The notes: a model not told the origin generated them from the sequence alone. Shown: positions 15,485 to 23,123, counted from the first letter of the stretch. The stretch: 38,095 nucleotides of DNA from JBFMFR01 sp040752025 (GCA_040752025.1 JBFMFR010000064.1:1-38095); one strand, 5' to 3'. Program-made: numbers and translations.

Positions 15485-16270
15485 CTAAAAACTTACCTCG
15501 ATCACATCGCCTACCCTGGCTTGCAAGCGTTGTGCGGCGCTGCCGTTAACCACCGAAACGATCAGGTTGCCGGTGCTGCCGAGCAGCGCGACCAGCTCGC
15601 CAGGGGGTCGTTCTCCAAAGGTATCTACGATGCTACTTATGTTAACCCCACACAGGCGAACCGTCGCGGCGCGCCGGCCCTGCAAATGTTCAGCGCGAAT
15701 ATTGGAGGCCAGGTTGCCAAAATGGTCGATGTGGATCAACTCGCCGCGCCAGCCCTGGGCGCTGCGCTCGGGTTGGGGCAGTTGCAAACGTATCGGATCG
15801 AAAACTGGCGCGCCCAGCGCTTCCAGGGCCACGCCGGCCGCCAGGTGACCGGCAGCCGGGGCAAAGATATCCCGCCCGTGGAAAACGTGGCTGACCTCGG
15901 GCAGCCAGTACTGCGGCCGGTCCAGGTGCACGAAGCGCACAGGCTCGCCCTGGCTCTCGGCGCGCTCCAGCCACATGCTGATCGCCCCGTTATCCGGGCC
16001 AACGAAATAGCGCCCACCGATCTGAGCGGCGAGCGGGCGGCGGGCGGTGCCCACGCCCGGGTCCACCACCACCACGTGGATGCTGCCTGGCGGGAAATAG
16101 GGCGCCGAGCGCAGCAAGATCAGGGCGGCCTCGGGGACATTCTGCGGGCCGATCAAGTGGCTCAAATCAGCGATCTGCGCCTGCGGGGCGATGCCCCAGA
16201 TCACGCCCTTCATCACGCCCACGTTGCCGTCTTTCAGGCCAAAATCAGTGATCATAGTAATACTGGTCAA
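15485..16270 (-). CDS. SAM hydrolase / S-adenosylmethionine hydroxide adenosyltransferase (DUF62)
   Basis: A 261-residue member of the SAM hydrolase/fluorinase-chlorinase superfamily; characterised DUF62 enzymes split SAM into adenosine and methionine using an activated water. Visible marks are TMITDFGLKDGNVGVMKG at the N-terminus, VVVDPGVGTARRPL (about 67-80), FVGPDNGAISMW (about 89-100) and VFHGRDIFAPAAGHLA. These hold the Asp-Arg-His set assigned to water activation in this family. No halogenase-type loop is obvious. I take the TTG at 16270 as start because GGTGG precedes it and homologues carry a few residues before the TDFG motif; an ATG at 16255 is the alternative. It is first in the run and probably transcribed from 16352-16360. 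Confidence 0.85.
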   Translation of the reverse strand: MTSITMITDFGLKDGNVGVMKGVIWGIAPQAQIADLSHLIGPQNVPEAALILLRSAPYFPPGSIHVVVVDPGVGTARRPLAAQIGGRYFVGPDNGAISMWLERAESQGEPVRFVHLDRPQYWLPEVSHVFHGRDIFAPAAGHLAAGVALEALGAPVFDPIRLQLPQPERSAQGWRGELIHIDHFGNLASNIRAEHLQGRRAATVRLCGVNISSIVDTFGERPPGELVALLGSTGNLIVSVVNGSAAQRLQARVGDVIEVSF

Positions 16271-16351
16271 GTTGATCCACCGCCTGTTGCTAGAGCTTGT
16301 TCCAGTCTGTCTTCGATGTTGTTATGATTGTGTCTACGCGTTCCGAAGGGT

Positions 16352-16360
16352 ATTTTACCA
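16352..16360 (-). promoter_or_regulatory. Extended -10 promoter for the SAM hydrolase/ECF run
   Basis: The minus strand reads TGGTAAAAT, an extended -10 element, 82 nt before the TTG start at 16270. No good -35 is visible at the right spacing. The interval 16271-16525 otherwise holds only this and the divergent promoter at 16447. Confidence 0.45.
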
Positions 16361-16446
16361 TCAGCGCCGCAAGTTGGCATGCCGCCCTGGCATAGCAATT
16401 CAACCTCCTGAGAAGCAAGCCGCTGGCGCGACCGGGCGGTCACCCA

Positions 16447-16475
16447 TTGACGCGCAGCCAAAAGTCTTGTATCCT
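16447..16475 (+). promoter_or_regulatory. Sigma-70-type promoter of the HAD/carbamoyltransferase/flavoprotein operon
   Basis: TTGACG (16447-16452) and TATCCT (16470-16475) are separated by exactly 17 nt and lie 50 nt before the chosen start at 16526. Confidence 0.55.
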
Positions 16476-16525
16476 CAAGCGACATTCGTGTGCGAGTTCA
16501 TGTTCCGATGCAGAAAGGCGTTCCC

Positions 16526-17491
16526 ATGAAAGCGATCCTGGTCTTCATCGACGGTACGATCTGTGACACGCGCCAGCGCCATACTCTGTGGGGCGCTCCG
16601 GCGTTCTACCAGCCCGAGCACAGCCTCAAGGACCAGCCCGTCCCCGGCAGCGTGGACTGCCTGGGAGAGCTGGCGCGCCATTACCAGCTCGTCTATATGG
16701 GAGCTCGCCCGCCCGCCGCCCAGGCGGCTACGCAGGCCTGGCTTGAGCAATGCGGTTTCCCACCTGGCTCGGTCTACCTGGCCGAGACGCAGGCCGGCAG
16801 GCTGGCGTTGGTGGAAGAACTCGCCGGGCAGTTCGACTTCCTCGCCGGGATCGGCGACCGCTGGGACGACAACGAGCTGCACGCCGCACTTGGCTGCCTG
16901 AGCATCATCCTGCAAGAATACGAAGGCGAGTGGGGGGCAGTCCCCCAGCGTGTCGCCAGCTACCACCGCCGGCAAAAGATCAGCCAGAACGAAATCCATC
17001 TGCGGGGTAAAATCGAGGGCCTGGCGCGCGTGTGCCCGTTGCTGCTTTCGCGCTATGGCGACGGCCTGTGGCGAACTTATTTCCAGGCAGTCATGGAGAT
17101 GGCCGAAGCCTCGCGCCCGGAGCGCGCGAAAGAAGAACTGGAGTCTTTCGCCCACTACGGGCTGAATCCCTATGACCTGAGAGACGCCGCCCGCTGGGAC
17201 GATTTCCTGCGCCAGGAGGATTGGGAAAACAACCCGGTTTACGGCCTGCAAGACTTCGAGCTGGTCGAGGCCACGCCCACGCGCTACGTACACAAAGTGA
17301 CCCGCTGCCGCTACGCCGAGCTGTGGCAGGCGCACGGCCGTCCAGAGATTGGCTACCAGATCCACTGCCACACCGACCAGGCCTGGTGGGACCGCCCGGC
17401 CTGGAACGCGAAGGTGCGCTTCGAGCAGCCTCAGACGCTCATGCAAGGGGATGACTGCTGCGTGTTCATCCAATATCTACCAGAGGAATAA
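16526..17491 (+). CDS. HAD-like domain fused to an ATC-hydrolase-like domain
   Basis: A 321-residue two-domain protein. The N-terminal half (about 1-140) has the layout of a haloacid dehalogenase-like phosphatase: LVFIDGTICDT, a threonine/serine-like strand (YMGARPPAAQ) and GDRWDDNELHA. The nucleophilic Asp of the canonical D-x-DGT is absent; the sequence is F-I-DGT. The C-terminal half (about 160-321) resembles L-2-amino-thiazoline-4-carboxylate hydrolase (PF14196-like): ARVCPLLLSRYGDGLWRTYF and the closing FEQPQTLMQGDDCCVFIQY. In characterised cases that family opens a thiazoline ring on the way to cysteine. The ATG at 16526 follows GAAAGG; a GTG at 16490 is in frame. It is the first gene of a three-gene operon. 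Domain calls are by motif memory. Confidence 0.7.
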   Translation: MKAILVFIDGTICDTRQRHTLWGAPAFYQPEHSLKDQPVPGSVDCLGELARHYQLVYMGARPPAAQAATQAWLEQCGFPPGSVYLAETQAGRLALVEELAGQFDFLAGIGDRWDDNELHAALGCLSIILQEYEGEWGAVPQRVASYHRRQKISQNEIHLRGKIEGLARVCPLLLSRYGDGLWRTYFQAVMEMAEASRPERAKEELESFAHYGLNPYDLRDAARWDDFLRQEDWENNPVYGLQDFELVEATPTRYVHKVTRCRYAELWQAHGRPEIGYQIHCHTDQAWWDRPAWNAKVRFEQPQTLMQGDDCCVFIQYLPEE

Positions 17492-17500
17492 CAAGTTGAT

Positions 17501-18298
17501 ATGCGCCAACTGATCGACATCGACGACCTGACCCCCACTGAGATTGCCGCCATCTGGCAGCGCGCCGCCTCGCCGCAGGCGGTGCGCCCAGGCGGCGTGG
17601 CGGCCTTCTCCTTCGAAGGCAAGGGCGTGCGCACGCGCACCACTTTCTTGCAGGTTTTTGCCGCCCTGGGCATACAGGCCATCGAGCTGCCCGGCATGCT
17701 CGACAGCCGCGAGCGCGCCGCCGACCTGGCCGGCTACCTGGACCCCTTCTACAGCCTGTACGTGATCCGCGCCTCCGACCACGCCCGCCTGGCCGAGTTC
17801 GCCGGGGCTTCCAACCGTCCGGTGATCAACGCCATGTCGAGCCTGGCCCACCCCTGCGAGGTGCTCAGCGACGCTTTCTACCTGTCGAAGCGCCTGGGCG
17901 ACCTGCACACGGCTAAAATCCTGCTGTGGGGGCCGCTCACCAACGTCTTCCGCTCGTGGTACGCCCTGGGGCGGGTGCTCGGGCTCGACCTGTATCATTA
18001 TTGCCCTGGCGAGTATCGCCTCGCTGGCGCGCCAGTCGCCTACCTGGACGCGCCTACCCTGGCAGTTGACGTTGTGCTCACCGACGGCTGGCCGGCGGGC
18101 TTCGCCGACGAGGCTTACTCTCTGACGCTCGCCCAGTTGAGCGCCCTGGGCGATCCCGTTTTGCTGCCCACCCCGCCCTTTTCGATCGGGCGCGAGCTGG
18201 CCTTCGACCCGCTGGAAATCACCCATTTCGCAGGCTATGCCCAAAAGCGCGTCTTGCTCGACGTGCAAAAAGCTGTCCTGGCCCTGGCGCTCGAATAA
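17501..18298 (+). CDS. Divergent aspartate/ornithine carbamoyltransferase family protein
   Basis: A 265-residue protein, shorter than typical carbamoyltransferases (about 300-340). The carbamoyl-phosphate loop, normally S-T-R-T-R, is G-V-R-T-R (FEGKGVRTRTTF, about 45-56), so Ser and Thr are lost while both Arg remain. The H-P-x-Q motif is HPCE (in SSLAHPCEVLSD, about 115-126). The D-x-x-x-SMG ornithine motif reads TDGWPAGF, and the HCLP position reads LLPTPP. The fold signature is clear, but ornithine is unlikely to be the substrate. It lies 9 nt after the HAD fusion and 10 nt before the flavoprotein. It may use another carbamoyl acceptor, run in the phosphorolytic direction, or be non-catalytic. 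Confidence 0.75.
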   Translation: MRQLIDIDDLTPTEIAAIWQRAASPQAVRPGGVAAFSFEGKGVRTRTTFLQVFAALGIQAIELPGMLDSRERAADLAGYLDPFYSLYVIRASDHARLAEFAGASNRPVINAMSSLAHPCEVLSDAFYLSKRLGDLHTAKILLWGPLTNVFRSWYALGRVLGLDLYHYCPGEYRLAGAPVAYLDAPTLAVDVVLTDGWPAGFADEAYSLTLAQLSALGDPVLLPTPPFSIGRELAFDPLEITHFAGYAQKRVLLDVQKAVLALALE

Positions 18299-18308
18299 GG
18301 AGAAACGC

Positions 18309-20351
18309 GTGTCCTTCGAGAGACTCTTCGAACCTGTCCAAATTGGTCCTGTGGTGGCGCCTAACCGTTTCTACCAGGTGGCGCATTGCAACGGCCTGGG
18401 CTACCGCATGCCGCGCGCCCTGGCCGCCATGCGCGGCGTTAAGGCTGAAGGCGGCTGGGGGGTGGTGTGCACCGAGGAAGTCGAAATCCACCCCAGCAGC
18501 GACCTGTCCCCCTATATCGAGGGCCGCCTGTGGGATGACGAGGATATCCCCGCCCTGGCGCTGATGGCCGAGGCGGTGCACCGGCATGGCGCCCTGGCGG
18601 GCATCGAGCTGACCTACGGCGGGCTGAATGCTTCCAACCTGACCTCGCGCCTGCCGCCCCTGGGGCCACGCTCTGCAACGATCTTCGGCGGCTACGGCCC
18701 CATGCAGACGCGCCGCGCCGACAAGCAAGACCTGCGCGACGTGCGCCGCTGGCAGGTGGAGGCGGCCCGGCGGGCAAAACAGGCGGGCTTCGATATCATC
18801 TACGTTTACGCCGGGCATGGCATGTCGCTGGCCATGCAGTTCCTGCAGCGCCGGTTGAACGACCGCCGCGACGAATATGGCGGCAGCCTGGAGAACCGCA
18901 CCCGCCTGCTGCGCGAGATGCTCGAGGACACCCTGGCGGCCGTCGGCGATACCTGCGCTGTGGCGCTGCGCCTGGCAGTGGACGAGCTGCTGGGCCCCGA
19001 CGGGCTCACCCACCAGGGCGAAGGCCACGACATCGTCGCCATGCTGGCCGAGCTGCCCGACCTGTGGGACGTCAACCTGAGCGGCTGGAGCAACGACTCG
19101 ACCCCGTCGCGCTTCGAGAAGGAAGGCTACCAGGAGGCTTACATCGCCTTCGTCAAGCAACTCACCAGCAAGCCGGTGGTCGGCGTGGGGCGCTACACCT
19201 CGCCGGACGCCATGCTCTCGGCCGTGCGCCGCGGCGTTATGGACCTGATCGGCGCTGCCCGCCCATCCATCGCCGATCCCTTCCTGCCCAACAAAATCCG
19301 CGAAGAACGCCTGGAAGACATCCGCGAGTGCATCGGCTGCAACATCTGCGTCACCGGCGACACGCTGACCGTGCCGATCCGCTGCACCCAGAACCCGAGC
19401 ATGGGCGAGGAGTGGCGGCGCGGCTGGCACCCGGAGCGCATCGCTCCCAAGAAAAGCGACGCACGGGTATTGGTGGTGGGCGGCGGGCCGGCCGGGCTGG
19501 AGTGCGCTCGCGCCCTGGGCCAGCGCGGCTACGAGGTGACGCTGGTCGAAGCCCGCCGCCAGTTGGGCGGGCGCGCCATCCTGGAAGCCGCTTTGCCCGG
19601 CCTGGGCGAGTGGCGCCGCCTGGTCGAATGGCGCCTGGGGCAGATCGAAAAGCTGCCCAACGTCTCGCTCTATCCCAGCAGCCCGATGCGCGCGGAAGAC
19701 GTGCTGGAAGCCGGTTTTGCCCACGTGATCGTCGCCAGCGGGGCCACCTGGCGGCGGGATGGCGTGGGTCGCAGCCGCTGGCAGCCGCTCCCCGGCTGCG
19801 ACCTGCCGCAGGTCCTCACCCCCGACGACCTGTTCGCCGGGAAACTGCCGCCCCCTGGGCGCGTGCTGCTTTACGACGACGATCATTTCTACCTGGGCGG
19901 CGTGCTGGCTGAGTTCCTGGCCCAACAGGATTACCCGGTGACTCTGGTCACGACCGCCCCTCTGGTCTCGGCCTACACCCAGTTCACCCTGGAGCAGGAG
20001 CGCGTCCAGAAGCGCCTGGCGCAGTTGGGCGTCGAGCTGCGCGTGCAGCACAGCCTGGAGGCCATCCAGCCCGGCTGCGCCCGCCTGCGCAGCGAACTCA
20101 CGAACGCAGCCAGCGACCTGGCCTGCGCGGCAGTGGTGCTGCTCAGCGAGCGCCAGCCCAACGATGGCCTGTACCAGGAACTACGCCCGGCCCTGGACGC
20201 CGGGCAGTTGGCCTCGCTGCGCCTGATCGGCGACGCAGAAGCGCCGAACGTCATCGCCCAGGCGGTCTTCGCCGGTCACCTGGCGGCCCGCCAGTTCGAA
20301 GAAGCGCCGGCCGAAGGACTGCCTTTTCAGGTCGAGCGCCTGCAGTTGTGA
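18309..20351 (+). CDS. Iron-sulfur flavoprotein amine dehydrogenase, trimethylamine/histamine dehydrogenase type
   Basis: A 680-residue protein with an FMN TIM barrel (about 1-335), a [4Fe-4S] site and a dinucleotide-binding domain (GGGPAG at 391-396). Cys27 in QVAHCNG matches the cysteine that covalently binds FMN in trimethylamine dehydrogenase. The cluster cysteines are Cys341, 344, 347 and 359, followed by EEWRRGWHPE, almost as in that enzyme. Tyr167, His170 and Asp263 match its catalytic residues. Of the substrate cage (Tyr60, Trp264, Trp355 there), only Trp260 is kept; the others are Glu56 and Asp351. It probably oxidatively deaminates or demethylates an amine other than trimethylamine. 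The GTG start follows AAGGAG, 10 nt after the preceding gene. Confidence 0.88.
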   Translation: MSFERLFEPVQIGPVVAPNRFYQVAHCNGLGYRMPRALAAMRGVKAEGGWGVVCTEEVEIHPSSDLSPYIEGRLWDDEDIPALALMAEAVHRHGALAGIELTYGGLNASNLTSRLPPLGPRSATIFGGYGPMQTRRADKQDLRDVRRWQVEAARRAKQAGFDIIYVYAGHGMSLAMQFLQRRLNDRRDEYGGSLENRTRLLREMLEDTLAAVGDTCAVALRLAVDELLGPDGLTHQGEGHDIVAMLAELPDLWDVNLSGWSNDSTPSRFEKEGYQEAYIAFVKQLTSKPVVGVGRYTSPDAMLSAVRRGVMDLIGAARPSIADPFLPNKIREERLEDIRECIGCNICVTGDTLTVPIRCTQNPSMGEEWRRGWHPERIAPKKSDARVLVVGGGPAGLECARALGQRGYEVTLVEARRQLGGRAILEAALPGLGEWRRLVEWRLGQIEKLPNVSLYPSSPMRAEDVLEAGFAHVIVASGATWRRDGVGRSRWQPLPGCDLPQVLTPDDLFAGKLPPPGRVLLYDDDHFYLGGVLAEFLAQQDYPVTLVTTAPLVSAYTQFTLEQERVQKRLAQLGVELRVQHSLEAIQPGCARLRSELTNAASDLACAAVVLLSERQPNDGLYQELRPALDAGQLASLRLIGDAEAPNVIAQAVFAGHLAARQFEEAPAEGLPFQVERLQL

Positions 20352-20386
20352 TCCGTCTCAGTTATCCCAAGCTTTGGCTTGGATTG

Positions 20387-20395
20387 TGCTACAAT
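20387..20395 (+). promoter_or_regulatory. Extended -10 promoter before the nucleotidyltransferase gene
   Basis: TGCTACAAT lies 22 nt before the ATG at 20418, so the 5' leader would be very short. No convincing -35 at 17 nt. The element recurs upstream of several other genes in this window. Confidence 0.5.
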
Positions 20396-20417
20396 GCGTT
20401 GATCCTAGAGAGGTGAT

Positions 20418-21311
20418 ATGGTTGCACCCACACCCGCCACTTTCCAGAAAAGACGAGAACTATCCACCTTCATCGAGCGCCAGCTTGCCCATGAACCGGC
20501 AGTCCAGGCTGTCATCGGCATCGGCAGCCTGGCCAGCGGCCTGGCGCGCCCCGATTCAGATATCGACGCCATCCTGTTCCTCGAGCCCTTCGATGCCTAC
20601 ATCGTCCCGGCCGAGTTCAAATGGCGTTCTGCGGATGGCAGCTTTCATAGCATCTTCGCCGGAGATATCCCCCCCGGGGATTGCCTGAATTTCGATTTCG
20701 TCCGCCTAGACCTGGCCCAATGGGCCGATCTCGCTTACGAATGGCCCGAGGCGCGCCGGGCAGAACTCAGCCAGGGCTGGATGGCCTTCGACCGGACCGG
20801 CCGAGTGGCCGAGTTGATCGCGGCGCGCACGACCTACAGCGACGAAGTGCGCATCGCCAAGCTGGATGACGCCATCACCTGGCTGGATCAGCACCTCTCC
20901 GAGGATGGCCCCCAGGTGCGCTGGGAAAGCCTGGGCCCGGCCATAGCCCATGACCGCTTGCAAGCCGCCTACGAATACCTGGCGCAGGCCCTGTTCGCCT
21001 ACAATCGCACCTGGCGGCCCTGGCGCAACCGGGAGATGTCGGTTTTATTGACTCTGCCCTGGCTGCCGCAAGGATTTCCCGAACGAGTTTTGGGCGCGCT
21101 GTGCGCCCCTTCGCCAGGTTATCGCGGCTACATGGCCCGCGCCCAGGCGCTGCTGGGTCTGTTCCACGACCTGCTGGCGCGCCTGAGCGCGGACGGCGTT
21201 TACGGCGAGGATTGCATTGGCGAAGCCTTCATCCGCAGCCACGAAGAACCCGGCCGCGCCTGGAACATGGCAGAATGGAATTTAAAACACAAAGAACGCA
21301 CTGTAAAATGA
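20418..21311 (+). CDS. Nucleotidyltransferase-domain protein
   Basis: A 297-residue protein with an N-terminal pol-beta-type nucleotidyltransferase motif: GIGSLASGLARPDSDID (residues 34-50), where the GS...DSD-x-D pattern provides the metal-binding aspartates (Asp48, Asp50). A third acidic residue is probably in NFDFVRLD (about 93-100). The C-terminal half (about 130-297) is helical. The pattern resembles stand-alone aminoglycoside-nucleotidyltransferase-like enzymes, but the substrate is unknown and a resistance role should not be assumed. The ATG follows AGAGAGGTGAT. It is preceded by its own extended -10 element and followed 70 nt later by the DUF885 peptidase. Confidence 0.75.
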   Translation: MVAPTPATFQKRRELSTFIERQLAHEPAVQAVIGIGSLASGLARPDSDIDAILFLEPFDAYIVPAEFKWRSADGSFHSIFAGDIPPGDCLNFDFVRLDLAQWADLAYEWPEARRAELSQGWMAFDRTGRVAELIAARTTYSDEVRIAKLDDAITWLDQHLSEDGPQVRWESLGPAIAHDRLQAAYEYLAQALFAYNRTWRPWRNREMSVLLTLPWLPQGFPERVLGALCAPSPGYRGYMARAQALLGLFHDLLARLSADGVYGEDCIGEAFIRSHEEPGRAWNMAEWNLKHKERTVK

Positions 21312-21381
21312 CCTGTGAACCCGGCCAGGCTGCCATCAGTAGAGACAATACCCATTCACACACCCGATAAGGAGGTTGTTG

Positions 21382-23019
21382 ATGAATTCCGAAAAGCAAT
21401 TCTACGCCGACGCACAGACCTGCATCCAGGAGTTGATGCGCTACAACCCGACCGCGGCCACGTTCCTGGGCGACCACCGTTGGGACCACCTGCTGGGCGA
21501 TTACCGCCCCGAATCCATCACCGAGCAGCGCCAGTGGATCGCCGACTGGCTGGCGAAGTTCGAGGGCTATGACGCCAGCGATTGGTCCGTCGACGGGCAG
21601 GTGGACCGCACCATCATGATCCAGGTGGCCAAATCCTTCCTGCGCGGCTTCGACAAGCAGCGCACCCTGCAACGCTACCCGGCCAACGGTCCCGACGAAA
21701 GCCTGGGCGGCGTCTACTCCCTGGTGATCCGCGATTTTGCCCCCCTGCCCGAGCGCTTGAAGAGCGTCTTAGGCCGCCTGCAGGCCACGCCGCGCGTATT
21801 GGCCGAAACGCGCGCCCTGGTGATCCCGCAGGAAGTGCCCAAAGTCTGGGCTGAAGTGGCCATCGAATCGACCCGCCAGGGGGTGGGCCTGTTCGCCGGC
21901 TTCATCCCCATGCTGGCCGACGACGCCCCGGAGATCAAGGATGAGCTGATCGCTGCCGCCCAGGCCGCGGCCGCCGCCCTGAACGAACACGCCGACTGGA
22001 TCGAAAGCGAAGTCCTGCCCCAGGCGCAGGGCAATTTCGCCGCCGGCAAGGAATTGTTCGACGAGATGCTGCGCGAAGACCACATGGTCGATTACGATGC
22101 CGATGAGCTGCTGACCACCGGCTGGCGTCTGTACGAAGACACCCAGCAGCAGATGCAGGACCTGGCAGCGCAGATGGACCCGGACAGGACCGTCAAGGAG
22201 CTGCTCGAAGAATCCAAAAACAACCACCCAACCGCCGAAGAACTGCTGGACGCCTACCGGGATTGGATGGCGAAAGCGCGCCAGTTCGTCATCGACCAGC
22301 ACATCGCCACCATCCCTGCTGGCGAGAGCATCCGCATCGTCGAGACGCCCGCTTTCCAGCGCATGTTCATCCCCTACGCCGCTTACAACATGCCCGGTTT
22401 CTTCGAGAAAATCCAGGAGGGCGTCTTCTTCGTTACGCCCGTCGAGGCGAGCGCCGACCCCGAGCAGGCCGAGAGCAAGCTGCGCGGTCACCCCTGGGCA
22501 GACATCCCCGTGACTGCCCTGCACGAAGCCTACCCGGGGCACCATTTGCAGCTCGTCGTCGCCAACACGCTGCTCTCTGTCCCGCGCAAGCTGGGCGCTT
22601 TCCTGTCATCCCTGTTCATCGAAGGCTGGGCTTTCTACTGCGAAGAGCTGATGGAGCAGTTAGGCTTCATCGACCAGCCCATCCAGAAGCTGGCCCGCTT
22701 GCAGGCGCAGCTCTGGCGCGCCTCGCGCATCATCATCGACTCTTCGCTGCACACCGGCAAGATGAGCGTGCAGGAAGCCATCGACTTCCTGGTCGAGCGC
22801 GCCGGCCTGGAGCCGGACGACGCTACAGCCGAAGTGCACCGCTACACGATGAGCCCCACCCAGCCGCAGTGCTACCTGATGGGCAAGCTGCAGATCCTGG
22901 AGATCGTGGCCGACTACAAACACCGCTACCCGCAGTCCAGCCGGCAAGCCATGCACGACGCCATCCTCAACTGCGGCTCCCTGCCGCCGCGGCTGATGCG
23001 CCAGATGCTGTTCAACTGA
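21382..23019 (+). CDS. DUF885-family metallopeptidase-like protein
   Basis: A 545-residue soluble protein. The metal-binding signature HEAYPGHH (residues 381-388) and the downstream FIEGWAFYCEELM (Glu about 414) are the hallmarks of DUF885, a carboxypeptidase/oligopeptidase-like group of gluzincin fold. N-terminal and central regions are alpha-helical. No signal peptide is seen, so it probably trims peptides in the cytoplasm. The frame opens at TTG codons at 21376 and 21379, but the ATG at 21382 has AAGGAGG 6 nt upstream, so I start there. A perfect 12-bp hairpin follows 17 nt after the stop codon. Confidence 0.88.
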   Translation: MNSEKQFYADAQTCIQELMRYNPTAATFLGDHRWDHLLGDYRPESITEQRQWIADWLAKFEGYDASDWSVDGQVDRTIMIQVAKSFLRGFDKQRTLQRYPANGPDESLGGVYSLVIRDFAPLPERLKSVLGRLQATPRVLAETRALVIPQEVPKVWAEVAIESTRQGVGLFAGFIPMLADDAPEIKDELIAAAQAAAAALNEHADWIESEVLPQAQGNFAAGKELFDEMLREDHMVDYDADELLTTGWRLYEDTQQQMQDLAAQMDPDRTVKELLEESKNNHPTAEELLDAYRDWMAKARQFVIDQHIATIPAGESIRIVETPAFQRMFIPYAAYNMPGFFEKIQEGVFFVTPVEASADPEQAESKLRGHPWADIPVTALHEAYPGHHLQLVVANTLLSVPRKLGAFLSSLFIEGWAFYCEELMEQLGFIDQPIQKLARLQAQLWRASRIIIDSSLHTGKMSVQEAIDFLVERAGLEPDDATAEVHRYTMSPTQPQCYLMGKLQILEIVADYKHRYPQSSRQAMHDAILNCGSLPPRLMRQMLFN

Positions 23020-23036
23020 GTTCAACAACTACGCCC

Positions 23037-23066
23037 GTGGGCTGGCAGCGCTGTCTGCCAGCCCAC
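23037..23066 (+). terminator. Perfect 12-bp hairpin after the DUF885 gene
   Basis: GTGGGCTGGCAG (23037-23048) pairs perfectly with CTGCCAGCCCAC (23055-23066) across a 6-nt loop, 17 nt beyond the stop codon. The sequence breaks into Ns one base later, so a T-run cannot be checked. It shares its lower stem with the hairpin at 12824-12857. Confidence 0.6.
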
Positions 23067-23067
23067 A

Positions 23068-23077
23068 NNNNNNNNNN
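23068..23077. other. Run of 10 Ns (assembly gap)
   Basis: Ten undetermined bases. Both sides are GC-rich and self-complementary: the left flank is the 12-bp hairpin, and the right flank (23078 to about 23107) can form an imperfect G/C-rich hairpin. The GCCCACA to the left can pair with TGGGC to the right. The true length of the gap is unknown. Confidence 0.95.
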
Positions 23078-23123
23078 TGGGCGGGGCCGTGTGCCGCCCC
23101 CCCCACATCCGGGAACCCAGGCA

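Noticed and set aside
16267..16485. 72-codon minus-strand open frame upstream of the SAM hydrolase
   Set aside because: Covers both divergent promoter candidates, lacks a ribosome-binding site and has no domain.
16475..17473. 332-codon minus-strand open frame opposite the HAD/ATC fusion
   Set aside because: No recognisable motif, and it would run against the operon and through its promoter.
18219..20051. 610-codon minus-strand open frame opposite the flavoprotein
   Set aside because: Ala/Gln/His-rich without motifs; the plus-strand gene has FMN, iron-sulfur and nucleotide-binding motifs in order.
22263..23123. Open frame running through the N gap into the methyltransferase
   Set aside because: The upstream part is an Arg/Pro-rich shadow of the DUF885 gene, and the gap bases are unknown; the methyltransferase starts at 23124.
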